Positions 8,838-17,830 of a stretch of DNA of 64,000 nucleotides are shown piece by piece. The stretch lies in assembly GCF_006539685.1 (NCBI RefSeq), contig NZ_BJNM01000005.1:1-64000 (forward strand), in the 5' to 3' direction. The position numbers and the translations under genes were made by a program. Numbering within the stretch: the first letter of the stretch is position 1; each line of letters begins with the position of its first letter. This DNA comes from Gluconobacter oxydans (GTDB taxonomy: Bacteria; Pseudomonadota; Alphaproteobacteria; Acetobacterales; Acetobacteraceae). The notes beneath the pieces were generated by a model that saw nothing but the letters and a program-made list of their open reading frames with translations, was not told where the DNA came from and did no database searches.

Positions 8838-10834
8838 GGCGTTATCATCTCCGGATCGGGATGGGACATTGCAACCGGCATTCCGCCGTCGCGGTTATGA
8901 AGGAATTCGGGCACCAGCCTGTACAGGATGCTCATGATGGCGCCCAGATCACTCGCGTGACAGGCCGCCTCCAGCTCATCCATCGCAGCACGCGCCACCT
9001 TGAAATCGACCGTGCGCGGAGACGCCATCCGCAGGCCCGGCGCATCGGTCGGAACCGGCGCCTCACGGCCGTGAAACAGCTCTTCAAACAGCTTTTCGCC
9101 CGGCCGCAGCCCGGTAAAGCGGATCTCGATATCGGTCTCCGGCCGCAAGCCGGCCAGACGGATCATCTGAAACGCCAGATCCATGATCCGCACCGGATCA
9201 CCCATATCGAGCACGAAAATACCACCCTGCCTGAGCCGCTGGTCCGTCGCATCGTTCTGCGCGCGCTCATGCGTCCCACGCACAGCCGCCTGCAACACCA
9301 GCCCCACGGCCTCGGGCACTGTCATGAAATAGCGCGTCATGTCCGGATGCGTGACCGTCAGCGGCCCACCATGCTCAAGCTGCCGCCGGAACAGCGGCAC
9401 GACCGATCCCGTGGAACCCAGCACGTTGCCAAACCGCACGGTCACGCAGCGCATACCGCCCTGCCCGGCCCGCGCCCGCATATCAAGCGCCTGCCCGTAC
9501 ACTTCGGCACAGCGTTTGCTCGCCCCCATCAGACTGGACGGATTGACCGCCTTGTCCGTGGAAATCATGACCATCGCCTGCGCCCCGGCCCGCTCGGCCT
9601 CATCCGCGACGATCCGCGTGCCGATCACATTGGTCAGCACACCCTCAACCGGATTGTCCTCCACGATCGGGACATGCTTGAGCGCGGCTGCATGAAAAAC
9701 GAGATGCGGCCGGTACAGTCCGAACACTTCAGCAATACGCCGCCGGTCACGCACATCCGCAATGATCTGCTGGCGCTTTACGTCTGCAAAACGCTCGGAA
9801 ATATCCAGATTGATCTGCCACAGCGCATATTCGCTGCTCTCGATCAGCAGCAGCATGGCCGGCTGGAAAGACGCAATCTGCCGCGCCAGTTCGGAGCCAA
9901 TGCTCCCCCCGGCCCCCGTCACGGCAATGACGCGCCCACAGATCAGCCGCGCCATCCCCTGCGAATCGAGCGCCACAGGCGGCCGGTTCAGCAGATCCTC
10001 GATCGCGATCGGCCGCAGCTCCACCCGGTCCGCCGGCTGCAATGCCGTGAGCGACGGCGTGCGCTGCACATCGATATCATAAGCCCGCGCGGCTTCAAGG
10101 ATCTGGGCCAGCTCCCGGCCTTTGATTTCCCCCGCCGTAATGACAAGTGCATCCGGCAGTTTCCCGGCTGCGAAAAGCCGCTCCAGAATGGCAGGCGTCT
10201 CACTGATCGTCCCCAGGATCGGGCAGTCATGAATTCGCCGTCCGGCCTGCTGCGCGCCCCCGGTCAGCAGCCCCACCACACGACGGTTATTCCCGCTGTC
10301 CCGCTCCATCGCCCGGATGAACAGATCGGCTTCATGATCCGCTCCGAGCAGCAGAATGCGCTCGCCATCCAGAGCCAGACTTCTGCGCCGCGCCGCCAGA
10401 CGCCACATCATGCGGATGGCTCCCAGAAACACGAGCAGGACCAGCGCATGAATGATTGGGAAAGTCGGCGTCGGCAGCGGATAGCCCGCCACATGCAGCA
10501 GTTCCGCAAACAGCAGCGCACTCAGAACCGACGCACAGGCGATATTGAACAGGTCCGCCACACCCGAAAACCGCCAGTACTGCTGCGGAATACGGAACGG
10601 CAGCCCCCCCACCAGCAGCGTGATCCCGCCCCCGGCAATGAACCACAGCGGATGAAGCCACCCCCCTGCCGGATCAGCCAGCCAGCGCGCCACCGGCGCC
10701 GCAGCCGCGGACACGACTCCATCCAGCACCACATTGAGAGCGATGCGCCGCGCCGGCATCGAAGAGCGCGGGGCCGGACCTGAAGGGGGCATTGAGGCCT
10801 GGGATGTGGGCCCTGTAGGATGAACGGATGTCAC
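8834..10834 (-). CDS. FlaA1/CapD/WbpM-type UDP-sugar 4,6-dehydratase, membrane-bound
   Basis: Long-form nucleoside-diphosphate-sugar dehydratase. The N-terminal about 150 residues hold several transmembrane segments. A first nucleotide-binding-like region (ERILLLGADHEADLF) follows, then the catalytic SDR domain with TGAGGSIGSEL, and SLMGASKR in place of the usual YxxxK, as in WbpM/FlaA1, where Met replaces Tyr. It probably converts UDP-GlcNAc to the 4-keto-6-deoxy sugar on the inner membrane. The open frame extends to 11098 but would run into the divergent transferase gene. GTG 10834, after AAGGGG, is the best start; ATG 10793 and ATG 10760 are alternatives. It is the first gene of an operon with the aminotransferase and the small membrane protein. 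Confidence 0.9.
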   Translation of the reverse strand: MTSVHPTGPTSQASMPPSGPAPRSSMPARRIALNVVLDGVVSAAAAPVARWLADPAGGWLHPLWFIAGGGITLLVGGLPFRIPQQYWRFSGVADLFNIACASVLSALLFAELLHVAGYPLPTPTFPIIHALVLLVFLGAIRMMWRLAARRRSLALDGERILLLGADHEADLFIRAMERDSGNNRRVVGLLTGGAQQAGRRIHDCPILGTISETPAILERLFAAGKLPDALVITAGEIKGRELAQILEAARAYDIDVQRTPSLTALQPADRVELRPIAIEDLLNRPPVALDSQGMARLICGRVIAVTGAGGSIGSELARQIASFQPAMLLLIESSEYALWQINLDISERFADVKRQQIIADVRDRRRIAEVFGLYRPHLVFHAAALKHVPIVEDNPVEGVLTNVIGTRIVADEAERAGAQAMVMISTDKAVNPSSLMGASKRCAEVYGQALDMRARAGQGGMRCVTVRFGNVLGSTGSVVPLFRRQLEHGGPLTVTHPDMTRYFMTVPEAVGLVLQAAVRGTHERAQNDATDQRLRQGGIFVLDMGDPVRIMDLAFQMIRLAGLRPETDIEIRFTGLRPGEKLFEELFHGREAPVPTDAPGLRMASPRTVDFKVARAAMDELEAACHASDLGAIMSILYRLVPEFLHNRDGGMPVAMSHPDPEMITP

Positions 10835-10879
10835 GCGCCCCTTATAGCGCCAAAAGCCTCCCTCCCATAAAGTCGTCCC

Positions 10880-11851
10880 ATGCCCTTTTCTTTCCAGAAC
10901 CTGACCAGCGGCGTCACGCTCGCCTGCATCGCCGCCGTTGTCCTGTGCAATCTCCTGATCCTGCTCATGATCCGCGCGGGCGTTCTGGACCATCCCGTCG
11001 CCCGCAGTTCCCATACGCGCCCGACGCCCAAAGGCGGCGGGATCGGCATCGTCGGCGCCTTCATCCTGTGCCTGTCCCCCGCCCTGTACGAGGCCCACGC
11101 GTCAATGCGCATCGTCCCTGCCATCACGGGGCTGCTGGTCGGCATGATCCTGCTCGGCACGGTCTCATGGCTCGATGACGTCCGCCCTTTCCCCGCGCGC
11201 TACAAACTCGCGGCCCAGTTCGTGGCGGCAATCGCCGCGGCCATCGGAACAGGCGCAACCCTGCCCGAACTGATCCCCTTCGTGCTGGCTGCCGTCTTCA
11301 TCACGAACGCCCTCAATTTCATCGATGGCATCAACGGACTGGCTTCGGGCGTCATGGCCATTTCCGCCCTGGTTCTCGCCAGCACGGGCCTCATGCCCGT
11401 CGCCTTCGTCCTGCTCGCCGTCTGCCTGCTGAGCTTCCTGCCCTATAATTTCCCGAAAGCGCGGATTTTCATGGGTGATGTCGGCAGCCAGCCAATTGGC
11501 CTCGCCATCGCCTGGGGCGGCATGACCGGCTTTGGCACAGGCAGCGACGTGCTCGTCATCGCCCTGCTCTCGGGCGTGCTGTGGGATGTGACCTTCACGC
11601 TCGTACGCCGGGCACGCGCCGGTGACAGGCTCGCCCAGGCCCATCGCGGCCATCTCTATCAACTGGCCGTCCGCTCAGGACTGCCCGTCCCGCTCGTCAC
11701 ATGTCTCTATTGGGGATTTGCCCTCTGGGGCGCTGCGGCTTTCGCCACAGGTCAGATCATCACGATGGTTCTGATGATCGTCCTGCCACAGCTTGCGTGG
11801 ACAGGATATGTCTGCACGCGGGCCAGAACCCGCGTGCAGGACCGCTGGTAA
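10880..11851 (+). CDS. MraY/WecA/WbpL-like polyprenyl-phosphate sugar-1-phosphate transferase
   Basis: A 323-residue polytopic membrane enzyme of glycosyltransferase family 4. It attaches a HexNAc-1-phosphate to undecaprenyl phosphate, the first step of O-antigen or similar glycans. It shows the family aspartates: DDVRPF at 99-104, NFIDGINGL at 146-154, and FMGDVGSQ at 197-204, with a late His motif (HRGHLYQ). It is shorter than MraY and has no MraY-specific motifs, so WecA/WbpL is the better comparison. It is divergent from the dehydratase operon with only about 45 bp between starts. This is consistent with using the sugar made by those genes. Confidence 0.9.
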   Translation: MPFSFQNLTSGVTLACIAAVVLCNLLILLMIRAGVLDHPVARSSHTRPTPKGGGIGIVGAFILCLSPALYEAHASMRIVPAITGLLVGMILLGTVSWLDDVRPFPARYKLAAQFVAAIAAAIGTGATLPELIPFVLAAVFITNALNFIDGINGLASGVMAISALVLASTGLMPVAFVLLAVCLLSFLPYNFPKARIFMGDVGSQPIGLAIAWGGMTGFGTGSDVLVIALLSGVLWDVTFTLVRRARAGDRLAQAHRGHLYQLAVRSGLPVPLVTCLYWGFALWGAAAFATGQIITMVLMIVLPQLAWTGYVCTRARTRVQDRW

Positions 11852-11865
11852 CCCAGCGGCTTAAA

Positions 11866-12267
11866 TCAGCCAGCGCGACGGCTGCTCAGACGCTCGACAG
11901 AAGCCGAAGCGCGTTCCGTGCGCGTGGAGCGCGTGCCGGAAGCTTCCGCCATGACGGCGCGCATTTCACGCAGGAAGGTGGAGCCCTTCAGCGTGCGCTG
12001 CACCAGCACCGAACGGCGATCCAGCGGATCGACCTTGCGGCGTGCCAGATCCAGCTCGCCCAGACGGTCGAGCGCGCGGGTGATGGCCGGCTTGGACACC
12101 TTGAGTTCCAGCGCCAGGCCACGAACCGTGTGAGCCCCGTCCCGCAGGTAGCAGGTCAGGAAGACGGCAAGCTGGCGGGCCGAAAGGTCGGGTCCGTCAC
12201 GGCGGACCATGGAAACGATGGTGTCGCACAGAAGGTTGAGCATCTGATCATTGGTAGCCTGGGGCAT
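11866..12267 (-). CDS. MarR-like winged-helix transcriptional regulator
   Basis: 133 residues. The core (LSARQLAVFL, then HTVRGLALELKVSKPAITRALDRLGELDLA) is a helix-turn-helix plus wing with DPLDRRS in the wing, as in MarR-type regulators. The tail is Arg/Ser-rich. ATG 12267 is chosen because TAGGAGAG lies just upstream. The frame is open to 12438, but the added N-terminus is not protein-like. It converges on the WecA-like gene with a 14-bp gap. The ligand and targets are unknown. A repeated motif upstream at 12409-12425 could be its own operator. Confidence 0.82.
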   Translation of the reverse strand: MPQATNDQMLNLLCDTIVSMVRRDGPDLSARQLAVFLTCYLRDGAHTVRGLALELKVSKPAITRALDRLGELDLARRKVDPLDRRSVLVQRTLKGSTFLREMRAVMAEASGTRSTRTERASASVERLSSRRAG

Positions 12268-12570
12268 GATCTCTCTCCTAAGCAGTCCCTCCCTCATCTG
12301 TTGTCCGATCCCATAACAGGAGCCGACGGGATGAGGGTCGACGTGAAATTGTCTCTGCCTCTCCATGTCCGGAGAGACCGTAGTGGCATTCAAGTGGTGA
12401 TTCGAAACGCATACGCAAGCATACGGGTTCCAAAACAATCCAGTGGACGATGACTCTGCATCGAAACGATAAAAGGGCGTATGCCTGATTGAAGCGCGTT
12501 TGACACCCTAATCTTTCAACACTCCGTCGCTCGGCCACACTGTTCGCCGAGTGAAACGCTTTATGGAAGC
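12268..12570. other. 303-bp non-coding stretch upstream of the MarR gene
   Basis: It lies between the marR-type start and the 3' end of the aminopeptidase gene. It contains the direct repeat at 12409-12425 and an inverted copy of the same heptamer at 12478-12484. No credible ORF, tRNA or terminator was seen. Confidence 0.5.
12409..12425. promoter_or_regulatory. Direct repeat GCATACG-CAA-GCATACG
   Basis: Two exact heptamers with a 10-bp start-to-start spacing, i.e. the same face of the helix, lie about 142-158 bp upstream of the MarR start. A third copy in inverse orientation lies at 12478-12484. This is a candidate operator for an autoregulated MarR protein. Confidence 0.35.
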
Positions 12571-13962
12571 TCAGGAATTATTATGAATTCGTGACAAACT
12601 CTCCAGAATTGCCCGAAGACCAAGCACTTCTCCGCCCTCGGGACGGCCCGGCCGGGCACCGTCATTCCACGCATAAGTGTCGATATGCGCCCATTTCTGG
12701 CCGTCCGGAACGAATTTCTGAAGATAGAGCGCGGCCGTAATCGCCCCCGCCATCGGCTTTGAGGTCACATTTCCGAAATCAGCCACTTTACTATCCAGCC
12801 ATGCATCATAGCCATGCCAGAGCGGCATTCTCCACATTACATCGGCGGTCGTTTTTCCCGATTCGAGAATGAGTGATGCCAGTTCATCGTCATTGCTGAA
12901 CAGTGCCGGCACATCCGGACCGAGTGCAACGCGCGCGGCACCCGTCAAAGTTGCAGCATCCAGAATGGCATCCGGACGGCTCTCAGACGCTTCCGTTATC
13001 AGATCACACAACACCAGACGCCCTTCCGCATCCGTATTGCCGATTTCGACCGTCTTGCCACTCCGCGTCCGCAGCACATCCCCCGGCCGCATGGCATGAC
13101 CCGAAACACTGTTCTCGACGCAGCCCAGACGCAGTTCCAGATCCACATCCAGCCCCAGATCGATCGCAGCACACATGACGGCCAGCATCAGCGCCGCGCC
13201 ACCCATGTCCTTCTTCATGCGCAACATGCCCGCAGCGCTCTTAAGATCGTACCCGCCCGTATCGAAACACACGCCCTTGCCGATCAGCGAAATCCGCGGT
13301 GCACCCTCACGGGCCTTCCACCGCGCCACGACCACAACCGGCTTGCGCTCCGACCCCTCGCCCACTTCCGCCAGACACGGATACGCACTCCGCAGATCAT
13401 CACCTTCGACAATGCTGACAGTAGCCCCGCGATGCACCAGCGCCGCCCCGGCCATATCTGCCAGTTCACGCGGCCCCAGCAGATTGGCGGGCATGTTGAT
13501 AAGGTCACGCCCGAACCAGACCGCCTTCGACAGCGCCACCAGCCGCTTCGCATCATCCGGCACGACCATCCGCGTCTTCAGAGGCTTGGTCTCACCAAGG
13601 CTGAACCGGTACGTTCCCATGCAGAACCCGAGCAGCGCACTCTCCAGCGCCGCTTCCCCGAGCCCGTGCAAGACAACCGTCCAGTCCCCGTCCGGCAGAG
13701 CGGCTCCGAGCGTTCCAAAAGCGGCCGGATCATTCACCCGCGCGGATGCCACACACAGAATCGCAGCGCCAACGCCGTCCTCACCCGGCAGCAGCGTGAA
13801 GGCGCCGTCTTTCGCGGAAAAACCCTGCCCTTCAAGAAAAGCCGCATGATCGCCCAGCAGCCCGGCAATCGCAGCACTGTCCTCACAGGCCACGAGATGC
13901 ACCAGACGGGCCGACGGCGCTTCGGCAGAGGTCACGAACGGAAGCTGGGGATGCGGATTCAT
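12571..13962 (-). CDS. M17 family leucyl aminopeptidase
   Basis: Cytoplasmic two-metal aminopeptidase of 463 residues that removes N-terminal residues from peptides. It carries the metal and catalytic motifs GKGVCFDTGGYDLK (Lys and Asp ligands), KDMGGAA and NTDAEGRLVL, plus the C-terminal HIDTYAW region. The N-terminal domain is of the shorter PepB-like type. ATG 13962 is chosen from the GAGGAAG just upstream. The frame is open to 14073, but that would overlap the divergent helicase gene and adds sequence unlike the family. It appears to be monocistronic. Confidence 0.93.
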   Translation of the reverse strand: MNPHPQLPFVTSAEAPSARLVHLVACEDSAAIAGLLGDHAAFLEGQGFSAKDGAFTLLPGEDGVGAAILCVASARVNDPAAFGTLGAALPDGDWTVVLHGLGEAALESALLGFCMGTYRFSLGETKPLKTRMVVPDDAKRLVALSKAVWFGRDLINMPANLLGPRELADMAGAALVHRGATVSIVEGDDLRSAYPCLAEVGEGSERKPVVVVARWKAREGAPRISLIGKGVCFDTGGYDLKSAAGMLRMKKDMGGAALMLAVMCAAIDLGLDVDLELRLGCVENSVSGHAMRPGDVLRTRSGKTVEIGNTDAEGRLVLCDLITEASESRPDAILDAATLTGAARVALGPDVPALFSNDDELASLILESGKTTADVMWRMPLWHGYDAWLDSKVADFGNVTSKPMAGAITAALYLQKFVPDGQKWAHIDTYAWNDGARPGRPEGGEVLGLRAILESLSRIHNNS

Positions 13963-14060
13963 ATGACTTTCTTCCTCAAATACCGGCCCGACCCGATAAA
14001 GATCACCCGGATGGGCTTCAGATGCTTGCTTTTGCCCCGCAGGCACCCGACCATTCAGAC

Positions 14061-16619
14061 ATGAAGGGTGCATTCCACGGAACCTCGTCCAGCTATCATA
14101 CCATGCCAGCCAGCATCCGTGCTGCCCTCGGCCCCACCAATACCGGCAAGACCCATTATGCCTTAACGCGCATGATGGCCCATGCGTCCGGCATCATCGG
14201 CTTCCCCCTGCGCCTGCTGGCCCGGGAGAACTACGAGCGCCTGGTGAAGATCAAGGGCGAGCGCAGCGTCGCCCTTATCACGGGCGAGGAAAAGATCGTC
14301 CCGCCCGGAGCCCGCTGGTTCTCCTGCACCGTCGAAGCCATGCCGCTGGACCGCAAGGCCGAGTTCGTCGCCATCGACGAAATCCAGCTCGCCTCGGATC
14401 CGGATCGTGGGCACATCTTCACGGACCGCCTGCTTCACGCGAGAGGCACGGTCGAAACGCTTTTCCTCGGCGCCGAAACCATCCGCCCCCTGCTCCAGAA
14501 ACTCGTCCCGGGCATCGAGATCGACATTCGCACCCGCCTCTCCAGCCTCGCCAGCACAGGACACACCAAGCTCTCCCGCCTGCCGCCCCGTTCGGCCATC
14601 GTCGCCTTCTCCATGAGCGAGGTTTACGCACTGGCCGAAGTCATCCGCAGACGTCGCGGCGGCTGTGCGGTCATCATGGGTCAGCTCAGCCCCCGCACCC
14701 GCAATGCCCAGGTCGAGCTCTACCAGAACCGCGAAGTCGATTATCTCGTCGCCACCGACGCCATCGGCATGGGCCTGAACATGGACGTCGATCACGTCGC
14801 CCTGGCCCAGCTCAGCAAGTTCGACGGCACGGTCCCCCGCCCCCTGTTCCCGCAGGAAATCGCCCAGATCGCCGGACGCGCCGGACGCGGCATGAAAGAC
14901 GGCACCTTCGGCACCACAGCCGACTGCCCGCCCATGTCCAGCGCCCTCGTCGAAGCCGTTGAGCAGCACCGCTTCGACCCGATCCAGCGCCTTTACTGGC
15001 GCAACCACGAACTGGACTTCACCAACCCCGCAAACCTGCTCAAAAGCCTGACCCGGCCGCCCCCGCTGCGTGGCCTGACCGCAGGCCGCGTGGCCTCGGA
15101 CGTCACCACACTCGAATCCCTGATGCTCGATCCGGACATCCGCGAGAGCGCCCGCGGAAAACGCGCCACCGCTTTGCTCTGGGACGTCTGCCAGATCCCC
15201 GATTTCCGAAAACTCGGCGACGACAGCCACACCCGCCTCTGCGCGCGTCTTTACATGCATCTGCTCAAGGAAGGCGCTGTCCCCGCCAACTGGATGGAAG
15301 GCCATATCCGTGGCCTGGCCAAAACCGAAGGCGATATCGACACGCTGATGCACCGCCTCACCGGCGTGCGCGTCTGCTCCTACGTCGCCGCTCGCACCGA
15401 ATGGAGCCGCCACTCCACGATGTGGCAGGAACGGGCCCGCGAAGTCGAAGACCTGCTCTCCGACGCCCTGCACGAACGCCTCACCGCCCGCTTCGTGGAC
15501 CGCCGCGCCACAACGCTCCTTCGCCGCCTCGACAGTGACAGCGACCGCAGCCTGCTTTCCGCCGTCAAACCGGACGGAGAAGTCCTCGTCGAAGGCCACA
15601 GTATCGGCCGCATCCGTGGCTTTACACTGGAAACGGATGTCGCCGCAGGCCCCGACCGCCAGATCATCCTGCGCGCCGGCCGCAAGGCCCTGCTGCACGA
15701 AATCCCGCGTCGTATCCGCCTGCTGCAGGACGCACCCGACACATCCCTCAGACTGGACGCCACGAACGGCGAACTCTTCTGGGAAGACACGCGCCTCGGC
15801 CGCCTCGCTGCAGGCCCCTCCCTGCTCCGCCCCGCCATCCAGCTTTTCCCGGCCGAGTTCACCGACACCGTCCAGAAAACCCATGTCGAAACGCGCCTGC
15901 TGGACTTTGTGGCACAGCTCATCCAGCGGGATCTCAAGCCTCTCTACCGCAGTCAGGCCCTCGCCGAACGCGAACCCCAGCTCCGCGCGATCCTGCACCG
16001 CCTCATGGAAGACGGTGGCATCACCGAAACCCTCCCCGAAGACCACGCACTTTCCTCGGCCCTGAAAAGCAGACTGCGCAAGGGAGGCGTCGAGGTCGGA
16101 CGTTTCTCGATCTACTGTCCCGCCCTCTTCCGGACCCGTCCGCTCGCGCTTCTGGGCCTTCTCCATGCCCTGCACAACAAGACCCCGATCCGCCCGACCG
16201 CTCCCGGCCGCGTTTCGCTGCCCTGGAGCGAGATCCACGGTCAATTCGGCTGGATCCGCGCAGGCGACACCGGCCTGCGCCTCGATATCGCGGAACGCTG
16301 TATCGCGGAAATGCACCAGCTCGCCGTCCGCCACGACCACGCCGCCCCAGTCAGCCTGGCCTCCAGACTGGGCGTGAAAGCCGACATGCTCCCCTCCATT
16401 CTCAAAGGCCTCGGCATCGCACACCAGCCGGCCGAAGCCCCCTCATCCGCCCATGCAGGGCCGCCCCGTCCGCTCATGATCCTGAACGACCGCAAGACCC
16501 GGGCATCACGTCGGCGCAGATCCGCACCGCACCACGCGCCGCCCAGACGTCCGGCCCCTCCCCGAACCGACAGCCCCTTCGCAGCCCTCGCAGCTCTCAG
16601 GGAAAAAATCCGTCCATGA
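14061..16619 (+). CDS. Suv3-like superfamily 2 RNA helicase
   Basis: About 850 residues. Motif I GPTNTGKT is close to the N-terminus, followed by motif II DEIQ, SAIVAFS and, in the C-terminal helicase lobe, the QIAGRAGRG motif VI. This is the arrangement of the Suv3 helicases, known as mitochondrial RNA-degradosome components and conserved in alphaproteobacteria. The tail is a basic, Pro/Arg-rich segment (RASRRRRSAPHHAPPRR) that could bind RNA. The start could be ATG 14061 or ATG 14103; both leave motif I intact. The last codons overlap the S4-protein gene by 4 bp (ATGA). A role in RNA turnover or remodelling is inferred from the family. Confidence 0.88.
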   Translation: MKGAFHGTSSSYHTMPASIRAALGPTNTGKTHYALTRMMAHASGIIGFPLRLLARENYERLVKIKGERSVALITGEEKIVPPGARWFSCTVEAMPLDRKAEFVAIDEIQLASDPDRGHIFTDRLLHARGTVETLFLGAETIRPLLQKLVPGIEIDIRTRLSSLASTGHTKLSRLPPRSAIVAFSMSEVYALAEVIRRRRGGCAVIMGQLSPRTRNAQVELYQNREVDYLVATDAIGMGLNMDVDHVALAQLSKFDGTVPRPLFPQEIAQIAGRAGRGMKDGTFGTTADCPPMSSALVEAVEQHRFDPIQRLYWRNHELDFTNPANLLKSLTRPPPLRGLTAGRVASDVTTLESLMLDPDIRESARGKRATALLWDVCQIPDFRKLGDDSHTRLCARLYMHLLKEGAVPANWMEGHIRGLAKTEGDIDTLMHRLTGVRVCSYVAARTEWSRHSTMWQERAREVEDLLSDALHERLTARFVDRRATTLLRRLDSDSDRSLLSAVKPDGEVLVEGHSIGRIRGFTLETDVAAGPDRQIILRAGRKALLHEIPRRIRLLQDAPDTSLRLDATNGELFWEDTRLGRLAAGPSLLRPAIQLFPAEFTDTVQKTHVETRLLDFVAQLIQRDLKPLYRSQALAEREPQLRAILHRLMEDGGITETLPEDHALSSALKSRLRKGGVEVGRFSIYCPALFRTRPLALLGLLHALHNKTPIRPTAPGRVSLPWSEIHGQFGWIRAGDTGLRLDIAERCIAEMHQLAVRHDHAAPVSLASRLGVKADMLPSILKGLGIAHQPAEAPSSAHAGPPRPLMILNDRKTRASRRRRSAPHHAPPRRPAPPRTDSPFAALAALREKIRP

Positions 16620-16894
16620 GCGAAGACTACCAGCGGCTGGACCAGTGGCTGTATTACGCCCGCGTCGCCAAGACGCGCCCCCTCTGCGCCGCCATCGTCA
16701 GCAAAGGCCGCATCCGCATCAACCGCCAGCCGACCAGCAAGCCCCATGCCAAACTTCACGTTGGCGACATATTGACTTTTCCGGCCGTTTCTGGCGGAGA
16801 AGTGCGCGTGTGGCGCGTCTTGGATCTTGGTGAACGCCGCGGTCCGGCAAAAGAAGCCGCACTTCTTTATGAAGCCATCACAGAAGACGGCTGA
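16616..16894 (+). CDS. S4-domain RNA-binding protein (HslR-like)
   Basis: 92 residues. The N-terminal S4 fold is seen in QRLDQWLYYARVAKTR and SKGRIRINRQP, followed by VGDILTF, as in HslR (Hsp15), which binds free 50S subunits carrying nascent chains. It is coupled by an ATGA overlap to the Suv3-like helicase, so the pair is probably co-translated. Function on stalled ribosomes is inferred from the family. Confidence 0.9.
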   Translation: MSEDYQRLDQWLYYARVAKTRPLCAAIVSKGRIRINRQPTSKPHAKLHVGDILTFPAVSGGEVRVWRVLDLGERRGPAKEAALLYEAITEDG

Positions 16895-16986
16895 CGATGC
16901 TTGCGTCTGAGGCCAAACCTTCGCATATCATCCCGCTCGGATGAAACCGGCCGGATGCCGGACCAGCAAGACGATCGGAGACGTCA

Positions 16987-17319
16987 ATGACCTATGTGGT
17001 CACCGAAAACTGCATTCGCTGCAAGTTCACGGATTGCGTGGAAGTCTGCCCCGTAGACTGCTTCTACGCCGGTGAGAATTTCCTCGTCATCAATCCTGAC
17101 GAATGCATCGACTGCGGCGTGTGTGAGCCGGAATGCCCGGCAGAGGCCATCTTCCCGGACAGCGACAACCGCGCCGCTCCGTGGATCGAGATCAACGCGA
17201 AATATTCGACTCAGTGGCCGAACATGACCCGCAAGATCGACGCCATGCCGGACGCCGAAGAATGGAAAGACAAGCCGGGCAAGGCCGCCATGCTGTCCGA
17301 GGCGCCCCACAAGGACTGA
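16987..17319 (+). CDS. fdxA: Ferredoxin, 7Fe type (3Fe-4S/4Fe-4S)
   Basis: A 110-residue electron carrier. The N-terminal half holds [18 protein letters not shown] and [13 protein letters not shown], the cysteine pattern of FdxA/FdI-type ferredoxins with one 3Fe-4S and one 4Fe-4S cluster. The C-terminal half is the usual FdxA extension (YSTQWPNMT and DKPGK). It has its own RBS (GGAGACG) and a strong terminator at 17348-17377. The redox partner is not evident nearby. Confidence 0.95.
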   Translation: MTYVVTENCIRCKFTDCVEVCPVDCFYAGENFLVINPDECIDCGVCEPECPAEAIFPDSDNRAAPWIEINAKYSTQWPNMTRKIDAMPDAEEWKDKPGKAAMLSEAPHKD

Positions 17320-17347
17320 CCCCGCTTTTCTTTGGCGGCATCTTTCA

Positions 17348-17377
17348 CCCGGTCTCCCAGGAGACCGGGTTTTTTTT
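17348..17377 (+). terminator. Intrinsic terminator of fdxA
   Basis: CCCGGTCTCC (17348-17357) pairs with GGAGACCGGG (17360-17369), with a two-base gap as written so the tip opens to form the loop. Eight T follow. Confidence 0.88.
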
Positions 17378-17435
17378 ATGCCCGATCGCCAGCTCAGCGC
17401 CCTTAGCGGACTGAAGCACAAAGGAAAGCGGGCAC

Positions 17436-17470
17436 AAAAAAAGGGCTGGCAGGATTTCTCCCGCCAGCCC
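17436..17470 (-). terminator. Intrinsic terminator of cyoABCD
   Basis: On the minus strand GGGCTGGC (17463-17470) pairs with GCCAGCCC (17443-17450), followed by seven T. It lies about 25 bp after the cyoD stop. Confidence 0.88.
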
Positions 17471-17494
17471 TTCCCTCAGGTTTCGAAAGAAACC

Positions 17495-17830
17495 TTAGCG
17501 GGACATCATGTTGATGGCCGTGTCGTGCATGATGAAGATCGTACCGCCGATGATGACGATCACCGATGCCGCAGCAAAGATGAAGCACATCAGGTTCCAG
17601 CTCTGCTCGGTGCTGGTGTTCATGTGGAGGAAGAACACCAGGTGGACGACGATCTGCACGACGGCGAGAACCGTCAGTGCTGCCATCGTCATCCCCGGGG
17701 AGAGGGCGTGGGTCATGACAGCGGCAAAGGATGCCACCGTCAGGATCACGGCCAGAACGAAGCCGATCAGATAGGACGGATAAGAGCCGTGGCTGTCACC
17801 CGTCATCGTGGTGGTAGGAGCCTGGGTCAT
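17495..17830 (-). CDS. cyoD: Cytochrome bo3 ubiquinol oxidase subunit IV
   Basis: 111 residues with three hydrophobic helices (LIGFVLAVILTVASF, MAALTVLAVVQIVVHLVFFLHM and FAAASVIVIIGGTIFI). The HLVFFLHM motif is characteristic of CyoD. It is a small accessory subunit that helps assembly of the oxidase in the inner membrane. Its ATG overlaps the cyoC stop by one base (TAATG), the tightest coupling of the operon. A terminator follows. Confidence 0.95.
   Translation of the reverse strand: MTQAPTTTMTGDSHGSYPSYLIGFVLAVILTVASFAAVMTHALSPGMTMAALTVLAVVQIVVHLVFFLHMNTSTEQSWNLMCFIFAAASVIVIIGGTIFIMHDTAINMMSR

Noticed and set aside
8831-10783. Plus-strand open frame (650 codons) opposite the 4,6-dehydratase
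   Set aside because: Antisense shadow rich in His/Arg/Pro.
14163-16424. Long minus-strand open frame (753 codons) opposite the Suv3-like helicase
   Set aside because: Composition is typical of an antisense shadow; the helicase motifs are on the plus strand.
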